Source: Dermanyssus gallinae (lineage: Eukaryota; Arthropoda; Arachnida; Mesostigmata; Dermanyssidae). From it: a stretch of DNA of 64,000 nt. A program made the position numbers and the translations under genes. The DNA lies in the NCBI GenBank assembly GCA_003439945.1, contig QVRM01000972.1, positions 1-64,000 of the forward strand. The letters run 5' to 3'. The notes beneath the pieces were generated by a model. The model searched no databases, was not told the DNA's origin, and saw only the letters and a list, made by a program, of their open reading frames with translations. Positions 51,566 through 63,287 of this stretch are shown here, in pieces. Position 1 is the stretch's first letter, and the number at the start of each line of letters is the position of its first letter.

Positions 51566-53993
51566 ATAATATTGTTTTGCTTAAGGTATAGGCACATTGT
51601 CCAGTCAACCAAAAAACCCGGCAAACGAAAAAATAGTTGGTCCAGCCAGGCCACACAATACTGGCACCGCGGCGTCGGCAATTCGTCGATGAAAACGCAA
51701 ACAGTTGTCTTTCAACAAGGCGTAATCACGTAAAGATTCTAAGCTTCTAAATTAAACGATTTTACTGGAAGCTGATTGAATAGCATTTTCGTTCACCGTA
51801 TTTTGCATCTTCAGACAGTTAATTATACCAATCAATTAAGATCTTTTTATTAATCAAAATGTCATTATTTACGAAAATGCATCTTAGGGTCGGCATGCTC
51901 TTCTATTCCCAAGGCCTAACATTTTTAAGACGAGGTACAGAAGCTAAATTAAAATTGTTAAGAGACTGCTGAAATATGAACACTCTATTTGCATACTTGT
52001 TGAAAAGGATTAGAAACATATTGAAACAACATGATGTTTTGCCTTTTAATAGTTGGCTAGTTCAGTTTGATAATAGTCAAAACCCTTTTTCTAGTCTTAC
52101 TCTTCTTTTAATCGTTTCCTTTAATGGACACTTTGACGTCGCATCATATTGGAACCAAGACAGATAATCCTATACGCACATTACGCGATTTCTTGTTAAA
52201 AATTAAATCAGGGATACATTTACGGGTTATTATTAGTTGGCAAATATGTGTCCTAAATATTAGCAGTACGCCGTATCATGTAAAAATCCAACAAGGACTG
52301 GGCACGGAGAACACAACGATGCACCGTGTAAAAATGTTCGTAATATCAAAATAATCAAATCTTACAAACCGTCATTTACTTGAAACAGACGGGGTTCTCT
52401 TCTTTAGGCCTCCTTCGTAACTTCAATCATAAGGATTAAGTCCACTGCTCCTTTAAGATATGCTTTTTTTCTTTAGGAAACTTTTACTTAAAAGAGAAAA
52501 CATGGCATCTATAGTGTTGTGTATGATTTTCAGACGAGGCGACAGTGCATTATTATGAGTTATCCTTCCGTCCAACAACAGATGTCTCAAATGTTTTGCC
52601 ACGCTATCGCTGTTCAACTGACACAGTACACGCCCTAAAAAATATTTTCTAACGATATATATGAATGTTTTTTTCATTTGGCGGCAAAAGCTCGTTTTCT
52701 GTGAGCAAGCACTTTTATGAAAGGGGGAACATGACGATATACGATAAGCGAATACCTCAACCCCTGAAAATGCCACTCGCAGTCACAGCCGCAACACACG
52801 ACTTTGCTGTCGGATGCTGTCACCTGCGAACGGATCCTTAAGGACCTCGCCTGCACTCTACACCAAGCTTGACACTAATTAACATCATTAGCTAATGCAT
52901 AAATCTCAGCAGGCATGTGACTGGAACGGCGGAACAGCCCTTACACGCCACTGGATAGCCAGATTACGGCACGTAACACCGTCGTGAGTACCTCTATATT
53001 TCGTAAGATAATCCGCACCCTTGCGCTTCTGTGTGCCCTATTGGAAGAGGTCACATAAGCTACACAAATGTCCGACAGGGTGCCGAACAGAATTATTAGA
53101 AAATCAACGCATATGTGATCATAACTGGTCATTTGGCCAGTCCAGGTTGCTACGACATGAGGTGTCTGTTTTACCTACACCGTCCAGTTCTGACCCATTC
53201 TTACCAAGAGCAAACGGTGATTTACTTCGTGCAACCTCTGCGCAACCGCCGAACGTATTTGGAACGCCCGTTCAAGGATGCTAGAGGTTACCTCGAATGG
53301 GTTTAGGGATTACTCCAAACCGATTCAGGGCACATGACTTACGTTCAGCGGGAAAATTATTCTGCATGTGTTTTTTCTTCGTCGAATTGTCGAATGCTTT
53401 CTTAGGAATAGACGGCGTTTTACCAAACTTGTAAACATGGTAAGGAAGCCAACCAACTCAAGTAGCTTCGCCAATGTGTTGTCGTTTGACTGATAGAGGC
53501 AAGCGTCGTGCAGGCAGAATGAAGCTCAAGTGCTTGGGAATTCGACAATCCGATCGCCAACTTGATGACATGCCCTTCGCTTATTGCACCTAAGGGGGCT
53601 ATCGTTTGCTTGTTCCTCAAGTATTTGTTAAGTGCGTGTAGTAAAACGCGTGTTGCATTCAAGTAATTGCTGACTCGAGGTCGTGTCCACTATCAAACAG
53701 TGGGAGCGCAACAGATTACTTTTTCCGAGTAAAGACAATCGTTATTTAGACAACTAGTAAGTATCCGCCACGATTGAGGACTTCGACTGTTGGCCAACTG
53801 TGTATATTTACCTCAGAACGCTGCTTTGTGTAGAGTTCTTAAAACACAGGCAGAATGTCCTCTATATATATATATAGAATAGTGCTAATAGAAACACAGC
53901 CGAACGATTCTATACAGTAAGCTAATATCCGAATATCCTAGATAGTTTAATAATTACGCACGGTGCGTTTGGGATGTTGGTTTAGGAATTTTC

Positions 53994-53997
<4 letters not shown>

Positions 53998-54052
<55 letters not shown>
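53998..54052. repeat. (TA)n microsatellite
   Basis: About 55 bp of TA dinucleotide. Confidence 0.95.
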
Positions 54053-54054
<2 letters not shown>

Positions 54055-56099
54055 CATAAAAGAAACTTCCATATTGTGTATGTCTGTCTTCTCTGGGGTC
54101 ACGTGTATGCTTATAAAGACAGAGAAGATATACTATGAATAAACACTCAGGTTTGGCTTTGCAGAAAACATGTTTATACCATCCTTTTTATTACAGGTTG
54201 CTATAATCGTCTCTAACTAAACTGTCATTCATACAATTATGTACGCATTTATTTATCTGTTTCTTGCCATCATCACCATCGTTCTTCATAGTTTAACTTT
54301 ATAAATTACCATAAGCATCGTGTTGGCCTTCCTAAAGACGTCCAATGTCGTTGGCGAATCTACTCTTGCGCAAATACAGGCGTTGTTTGTTTGTTTGTTT
54401 GTTGTTGTTGTTGTTGTTGTTGTGGTCATCGTCGTCGTTATCATTAACATTCATGATGAATATTACAGACACGTTATTGTGCATCCTCTTAGTCTAATTA
54501 AACATTCATCAACAACCACCCCCCCCCCCTGCGCCACCCTCACCCCAATACTAGCAGAATCGACCGCACATACACATGTTTCGGGACGTCCGCACTTCCC
54601 CTATGTGCTACTAGTGTCGAAGTAGATAAACATTATCACCGCATCATTGGCCTCGGGCCGTCTTCTTCAATGCACATACGAACACACACACGACCTCACA
54701 CAACATACATCTTCTGCTTACCCTAAACATTTGCCCAGCACAACTATCAGAAGCCGAAGCCCATTATTCGTCCACAATACTGTCTCCACCTGCCACCGTT
54801 AGCATCGCCCCAGTCAAATGTGGCTCTTTTTTATGTGTTAAAGGTTCTCTACTTCAGGTTAGGCAATGCATCGATCACATTATCATTACCGCCATACCTT
54901 ATCGCCCCTGTTTCTTTCGTTTGTTTTTTCCACCTTTATTTCTTTAATTTCTTTTCTCTCTTTCTTACTTTCTCTATCTGTTGCTTGAATATTTTGGTAT
55001 GATAAATACAGCTATTACACTCTCAGTTGCTGGTGACTGGCACACGCATTCCCCTCAGCAGTTCTAGCAATTCGATTCGTACGTACTATTATTATTGTTA
55101 ATATTTTCCGTCATCAGGCTAACATCTTCGTCTTGGTTCGTTTGTTTTTCGTTTCGCCTCTGCTATCATAGCATAAAGCGCATCATACACTTAGTTGTGT
55201 TTTTTTCGTGACTGCTGTTGTTGTTACTGCTGCCATTGTTGCTATTACTGTTATTATCAAAAAGGTTGCTGCATAATTGTTCGTAATTTGCGAATTATTC
55301 GATCAATTTTTAGGGCCCATCTGCTGTACCCGCGTACACAACACAAATACTACTACCATGTCTACCACGCTGCAAAAGGACCCCTTATCGCTGCCGGTCA
55401 ATACTTGCTTTAAGAGAGAAATGTCGTTATAATAAAAAATCATAAATTCTTTTGTCCTAGATAACCTCTACGTAGGCTGCCAAGCTATAGCTCGCCATTC
55501 TTATGCAGCTCCCCCTGCCCCGTGCAGCCCCAACACGCATGTACGCGGAGTTTATGTTCGTTGACCTACCTAAAATTTCTCCCCGTTGTGTCGCTCTCTG
55601 TAGTATCTCTTTTCCTATCCTTTTTTTTCTAAATATTAATAGTAATCATCGTACTTATAAAGTGATTCGTGACAATGAATAGTGCGTACAAATCGGCGCG
55701 TATTGAGTTGCGGCAACGAACGAGGTTATCATCTGTTTCGGCCGCTTAATAAGGCACTTACACACTGTTTTCATACTGTTGGCTTGCTTCGTATGTGCCG
55801 CCGTCGCCTATGAATCGTCAGGCTGCCCCGATCCCACGCGAGAGCTACCTAATTAAATGCCGCATGCCATGTCAATAAATGCCCGCTTCCATTCTCCCCA
55901 TTATCCTTCGTTAACAGCGGCGTTCTCTTGCTTCTTCTGAGCATGGCACACTCGACCGTCATCGTTGTCGTCGTCATCGTAGAGAAACAACAACCTTTTG
56001 CCTCTCATTCCTGCCTCGTCATAAGCGCTATCGAGAAACGATATATGCTGCTACTATTTGTCAGAGCGTCGTCACGTATATGCCCTCAACAGCTCCGCA

Positions 56100-56110
56100 A
56101 TATATATATG

Positions 56111-56177
<67 letters not shown>

Positions 56178-56178
56178 T
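56100..56178. repeat. (TA)n microsatellite
   Basis: About 78 bp of TA with TATGTATG interruptions at both ends, about 0.9 kb beyond the Dscam stop codon. Confidence 0.95.
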
Positions 56179-57067
56179 TCACTTGCGCTTCGAATTAATT
56201 TGAGCGATACTTCGAAAGCTAGCCAACGACGACGCCGAACAACTACTTCCACCTATCTTTGTGACTCACCCATGGGGTGAGCTGTGTCTCGCTAACAGTG
56301 ATGTATACACATCGCACATACGAAGGTTACAACAACACGTCTCGGCGCTTATGTTTGCCCACAGCCAACCAGCTACCCACCCCACCCGACCCGCGCACGC
56401 CTCCGTCGATTCGCTCGATTCTCAGTTTCCAGCTGATTACCTAGCATTTGACGCCGCCTCCATATTCTATATCATCTCCTATTTACAGCTAGTGCTTCAC
56501 GGCCTGCCCCCGCACAAGCACCCACCACTACTGGTGCTTCTCCTACTTCTACTTGTATTGTAGTACTACAACCACAACAAAAACTATTACTACCTTAGCG
56601 CTTATTTGTTGCCGCCGCCCCGGCGTCCGGCGGTGGTGCCACCGGGAATGTGCTTACTGCCGGTGTGGAACTCGAGTGTGTGGGCCGAACAACACCATCC
56701 TCGCATCGTCGCATCGAACCAGGCAGGTTCGTTTCGTTGCCAGGTTGCCACCACCTCATGGACCCTGCGCTCGCGTTTTGTACATCAATTCACCTGCCAG
56801 GTAGGTGCTAAATGGCGTACACCTGAGTCGTCCGTGTGCCGCCGCCGCTGCTCACAGCTGTTGCTGCGGCTTCTGCTGCTATCCTATCCGTGTGAGCGCT
56901 CCGAGGACGTCGTCCTCGTCGCCGGCCTTCATCGACTTCAGCGGGGGCTTCGCGTTCGCGTGTGAGAGTGAGCATCAAAATAGACTCTGGTGTCCGGATG
57001 GATCAATTATCGTTGAGACTGACAGCATCGCCGCCGGATAGGCGTCGTCCGGCGGCGGACGGTCGCG

Positions 57068-57188
57068 CTACGTGTCAAAGCCGTCGGCGGCCTTCCACAT
57101 TCCAAGCGAGCCCCTCTTCAGCGTTGCCACGCGGAACTCGGAGGCACGCAGCTTCAATTCGTCAATGTCCTCGTCACTTTCCGACGCT
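57068..57188 (-). CDS. Dscam: Dscam exon h: terminal coding exon with TAG stop
   Basis: This exon has 121 nt including the stop. The acceptor is CCGTTGCAG. Its first base completes the split Gln codon left by exon g. It encodes ASESDEDIDELKLRASEF, then RVATLKRGSLGMWKAADGFDT and TAG. The acidic, charged composition without repeats looks like conserved coding sequence. Any 3' UTR would run below 57068; I could not identify a poly(A) signal with confidence. Confidence 0.7.
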
Positions 57189-57901
57189 CTGCAACGGTGG
57201 ACGGCAACGGCCAACAGAACGAGACACCGACACAGATCGAGGTCAAAAACACATACATACAGTGAGAGCAGGAGCGAGCGATACAGAGGGAGAGAGAGGG
57301 AGGGAGGGAAAGAGAGGTTGCGAGACGGGAAACGATAAAGTTGAAGTACGACGAAAGGGCAGGGACACAGAAAGGACAACTGAGAAGCATGATGGTAGAA
57401 GAGGGTAGGACACCATGAGAATGACAACAAAATTCGGCAAGCAAGACAGCCGACGAACACAATCGAAACCAATCGGAATCGGTTAGTTATAGAGTTGTAT
57501 TGCTCAATAGCTCAGTTGCTCGCTCTATTAACTGATAACTGATCAATAAACAACACTCGATAGTTAGATAGGAGCGAGCTGTATGCCTCAGCAAGACCAC
57601 AGAGCAAGGTGAATGCTGGCGACTCACTGATTATAGGTGGGTTGCGAGCTGGTCGGCACGTACCCATCGCGTGCTTGGGGCTGTTGCGTCGACTTGAGCG
57701 TGGAGCACATAGCCGTAGCTGTAGTTGCTGCTGCTGCCGCCGCTGCTGCTTGTGCTGCTGAAGCTGCTGCTGTTGCTGCTGCTTGGGAGGCTTGCGTTTG
57801 TTGAATGGAGGACTGCATCTGCTGCTGAAGGGCCTGTTTGGAGAGAGTGCCGCCGTGATACTGCTGTTGTAGTTGTTGCTGTTCCTGCTGCTGCTGTTGT
57901 A

Positions 57902-57938
<37 letters not shown>

Positions 57939-60900
57939 ATGGTGATGTTGTTGCTGTTGTTGCTGTAGTTGTTGTTGTTGTTGGTGGTGGTGGTGGTGCA
58001 ACCCACTGTTGTTGTTGCTGTTGCTGTTGCTGCCGCTTCTCCAGTGCTGTGGAGAACCGCCGGTTTCCACGAGGTGAGGGTGCTGGAGGAGATGTTGACC
58101 CCCTTGCTGACCCGTCGCCTGCTGCTGATGTTGCTGTTGAAGTTGCTGCTGCTGCTGTTTCAAAGCATGCGCCGCCGCAGCCTGATTCTGGGCCTGGGCG
58201 ACCTGGCTCATCTTGGAACGGCCGAGCGTCGCACTGCCATGTGGCTGCTGCTGCTGCTGTTGCTGCTGCTGCATCATCATCATCATCGTCGTCGAGCACT
58301 TCGACAAGGTTCCCGTAGGTCCGATGACAGCTTGTCCTGATCATGAAGTTTCGATTTCGACAGTTAGATCTCTCTGCTGCAAGACAGATGGACAGACCCA
58401 AACAGAATGCAGGTACGCACAAGCGCGCACACACATACGCACACCCACACACACACGCACGCACATACAACATGTCCGTACGAACGAAGTCTAGCTAAGC
58501 TCTAGCTGCATCTGTATCTCTTTCTTTCTCTCTACACGCATGCATGAGTATGATGTGAGTGAGATGTAGTGGTGAAGATGGTAAAGACGGTGATCATGGT
58601 GGTTAATGTCACGATGCTCATGATGATGATGATGATGGTGGTAATGATAATGATATGATGTTGATGGTGATAATGATATGATGTTGATGGTGGTGATAAT
58701 GATATGATGTTGATGGTGGTGATAATGATATGATGATGATGGACGGCCTAGCCAGTCAAGTCTATGGCGAGTCTACAAGAGCCGAATCTACGGTCGGCCG
58801 CAGCAGCAAAAGCAGTAGCATACGCCATGCACGCTATGGTGTCGTAGCTCCTCCAGTTTCTAACTTGAGTAACTCTTCTAGCCAACTAGGGTAACTTTTT
58901 TCTAGCCAACTAGAGTAACTCTTCTAGCCAACTAGCTCTTCTAACCAACAGTCGTCAACAGTAGCCTCAATACGAATCACACAGTCAGCAACAGCAGCGG
59001 TAAGCGCGCGTCGTAGCAGAGAGCATTAAAGCATTACCAACCTGATTGCAGGCAGGTCTGCATGATGGCCTGCTGCTGAGCTGCGTCCGATTTGCTCATG
59101 CAGCGCTTGTTGAGGTAGGGCATTTCGTAGGTCCGGTGCGGCTGGGGCACATCGTAGCCGGTGGCCGCAAGCATGGCCCCGCCCGGCGGTCCCGCACCGG
59201 CGAGCAGATCTCCCGACGCACTCCGTTCGCCCATTCCGCCCATACCTGGCGCCGGATAGTAGATGGGCTCGGCAGTTTGACGGTTCACCGTCTGGTAGAT
59301 TCCGTCGCACTTCGACTGCTCGTACATTCCGGCATCGCCTAGAGACACGTGTTGGCGCGACGAGCGACAAGAGCGGGCGTTGTCAAGAGACAAACGAAAA
59401 ACAATTAAAAAAAAAACAGGAACGATAACATTGAGCAATAGTAGCAGCAGCAACAACGATGACAACAATACTTGTAACAACAGTAATACACAACAACAAC
59501 GATGACAACAATACTTGTAACAACAATAATACACAACAACAACAATAACAATAACAAATAGAACAACACTACCAATATAACCATGTTGATTGATAACAAC
59601 ATCAGAAGCAACAGTGGCAACAAGAACGAAAACGGTATTAGCAACAACAACAACAACAACAACAACAATACCAACAGCAACAACATAACCAACGCTTGCA
59701 ACAACAATAACAACTAGCGATTACAACGATAACCAATAATTTGACCAATCATATCAACACCAATAGTACCAACAAAAAAAAAAACAAATAAAAAAAACAA
59801 CAGCGGGTTCACGGTCGCACGTTACGGACGGTAACGCGGTGCCACATCGGTAGAGCACCAATACACTTAGCGCTGTTGTAATCGATAACGGCGCGTACCT
59901 TCTCCGCTGGTCACCTCGTGGAAGGCCTTCTTCTTGGCGATGAAACATACCGCAGCAAACAACGACGCAATCACAATGATACAGCTGAGAATAGGCAAAG
60001 TAATGGTCAGGTGTGTGTAGATGCCGGGCGACACCACTCCGCGCACCTCTGACCGCCGCGGAGGTAACTCTGCAATAAGGCAAACGCAATTTTCATTAGC
60101 ATTACGAGAGCACCACCGGACCCCCCCCCCCCCAAAGAAACCCCACCAAGTGGAGAGGCACCCATTCATGACATTCATTTCGCTGTTACCAAAAGAGACC
60201 GCATTTTGTCAACACTTCTCCAATCAGGTGTTTTAATGTCAGTAACTACAGGTGCGGATGAATATGGCAGCAGATGCCTAACAAGGACAATAACGGTAAT
60301 AATAGATACTATACTCAATTGTCTAGACATCTTTGTTTGGGCAAACACAACGTAGAGGGTCCTTCTACCGGCTAGGTAACTGAGAGCTCCTCTGCCCAGG
60401 CAGACGAGTGTTTGCTCTCGTATAATAAAATGTGGAATATTTTCTTTGTTTACCCTAGTTGTTCACCCATACGCATCAGTTGGGATAGTCAATCGTCCAA
60501 TTTCGTGGAAACTCTATGCAGACCAACGTGCACGTTCTTAATTTTAATTCGCTCTTTTCTTAATAGCAGATGAAGCCCTAGGCCACCTGGCTCGGCACAC
60601 TAGTATGTATGTAGAAGTTGTGTGTCGAGCATAGTAAGTAAAGTAGGGCTTCGTCGGCCAATTTTGCCTGCTGTATATATAAATATGCATTTTGTTTCTC
60701 ATTTATAACTTTAAAACGAACGTGCAAAAATTAAGAAAGGCCGTTTCAAACAGGTAGCGTCGTAACCGAATATAATTCACGATTTTTAGTGTTTGAGTCG
60801 CCGGCCATGTCCTCTACTTTATCCCGTGGACAATATATATATATATATATGTGTGTGTGTGTTTGTGTGTTCAACAAATGGTATAACCTTTATAAGTCAT

Positions 60901-61326
60901 GGCATATAGGTACATTTTGTGACTATTTAGAGACAGACGAAATGTATAGTTATGTACACCACCAACGCATATTTTTGCAAAATATATATATTATTTCATA
61001 TCACTAGTGCCCCGCAGAATACTGCCCCAAGGTGCTCTATAAAACGGAGTGCTGCGGGTCACTGCCGTAAGAACTTAGCTGGTGTTCCCACACATAAGCA
61101 CTATGATTAGCTAAGGTGTGAATTGTCCAGCAGAAAGATAAGCGTTGTTGCACACAGCATATGTATCGCAAATATAGAATTTTGCATGTTGTATGCAGAA
61201 GACCATATTTGAACATTTAAATAGCTCAAGCGTCTCATAGCCGGCCTTACGCAATAGCTGACCGATACCTCCATACCTAAATACGTTTTCTCAGCAAGCA
61301 CCTATGGCAAGCCGGCACGCTCCGTC

Positions 61327-61389
<63 letters not shown>

Positions 61390-63252
61390 TTCACGACCCA
61401 GTCGAGTCGTGTATCTGTAAATATTGCGAGGGCCCTTGTGATCTGTATCATGCCCAAACTTGTACATACCCACAGTCTCTGAATCAGCTCGAGAGACTTA
61501 AGAGTAAGCTGGGGGGACTTTCTTGATTAGTTAAAATAGGAGTACTTGTGTACTCCAATTTTAACTAGATAGAGTATTACACAGACAGTGTAAATAAAAT
61601 AAATTGATAAGGTGTCCTAAAAAGCTAGCGCAACAAGCAAGGAAGATAAAAAAGTCGACAAAAGTACATATATACACATACCCAACGGCGCACCTTCTGT
61701 TAGTAGTACAGATTTTAAGGAGGCGACGAGCTCGTCATTCAGCAACAACCAATGCTGTGCAAGATTTGGTAAAAGCCAATAGCAAGCACAATATCAGTCG
61801 TCGTAACATCAACAACTCGACGGCAACGGACAAGAACGAGGCGACAGCGTTAATATCTGGACGGCGGCGTTGCGCCCAATGTTGTGAGCTTACCGCCGTT
61901 GAGGGTAAGCGTGGCAAAGTTGAGTTCCACCTGCGTTTCGCCCGCGTCGTTGTGGGCGGACATGAGCAGGTTGTACCATGAGCCCGGCTGAAGTTCGCTG
62001 ATGACCACGCCCTGACTGCTCTGGTGTTGTCCTGCCTGCGGCATGAGCACATTGTTCGAGTAGAGTATCCAGTCGCGTTTGCCTTCCTCCTTGTACTGGA
62101 CGACGAAGTACGATATCGGACATCCGCCGTGACCCCACGCGTCGAGGTGAAGCTGGACCGACGTCGAATTTGTGCCCAGCAAGAGCTGTTCGTCTGGCAG
62201 TATCGCACCTAAGTACAGGGCGGCAATCGAACGTCGGCAAGGTCGTCATGACATCGAAGCCTTTCAAAATACCACCCCTTTAAGTAGTACTCATTCACCG
62301 GCTAACCGTACACAAGAGCCCCTCCCTGTCAACGACAAAGCAATTCAGTGTTCACCATATGTAACACATTCCATTCTTCTAGACCCGCGTGCATATTAGA
62401 TAAACAGTAGTTAAGTCACGCCACGTGACCGGAACTAGCCACGCAACAAATGCAATAAATGCGAGTATTTATCAATCGTGATGTCTGAACCCTGTACGGC
62501 ATGCAAGTCACCGATTCGATTGCCTTGCGGCTGGCACACGAAGGGCTACTTACGGCCGCCGTTGGTTCGCGTTGAAATGGTGCTCCCTTCTGGACCCTTT
62601 CCGGCGGAGTTGCTTGCCCGCATGTAGATGTGATACTGCGTGCCGCATCGCAGTTCGGTCAGCGTGAAGCTTCTACGCTCGCCTGTCACAGCCACTTCAT
62701 GCCACTCCTCGTTGTCGGCGCGGTAGTAAATGTAATAGCCTGAGGATCGTCAACATCTTTTACGTTAACGACTAGTCTGTCAAGCGACTAGTCGAACCCT
62801 CTAGCAGCGGGGGACCTTTCTAATTAAATGCGAATGAAAAAAAAAAATCGAGGCACATTGAAAAGAAAGAAAGACTATGAGCAAAAAAGACACACGCAAA
62901 CCTTCACTGAGATAACCAATCTTTTTCTTAACAAAGTAAGAATCATTCATCTTTAATTGTTGATAAAGGTTGATACAGGTTCTATTTAGAATGCACGCCT
63001 TCGAGGACAATTTAGTATATAATTTAAAAAAAACACAGCATGGGTTTGCGGCAGTATTGCGTGCAAGATTTTAAAGCTTTAACGATGTCTCGTGCAAAGT
63101 TTTCAATATCTTACCCCGTATGGGTCCGGCTTCGGGCTGGTTGGAGCGCTCGGCGTCTTCCCATGTAATGGTGATCGATTTCGAAGTCGTTGAAGTAACG
63201 GTGACCTTTGGAGGATTTGGCGGATCTACGCGGACCAGAAATAAACGCACAA

Positions 63253-63287
<35 letters not shown>

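Larger units (their letters stand above)
50531..57067. other. Intergenic and probable Dscam 3' flank
   Basis: Two adjacent open plus frames (50660-50887 and 50894-51151) have no recognisable domain. Simple repeats lie at 51484-51565, 53998-54052, 54390-54425 (GTT) and 56100-56178. The last few hundred bases before 57068 should contain the 3' UTR of the Dscam gene; they are GC-rich with CCG and CTG runs. I found no other gene. Confidence 0.45.

Noticed and set aside
57725..58340. Plus-strand Leu/Val/Ala-rich frames opposite the Dscam glutamine exon
   Set aside because: They are antisense shadows of CAG repeats in a coding exon with correct splice phases on the minus strand.
60070..61893. A second, alternative transmembrane exon in the large Dscam intron, as in Drosophila Dscam1
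   Set aside because: No minus-strand frame in this intron combines a hydrophobic helix with phase-1 acceptor and donor sites.
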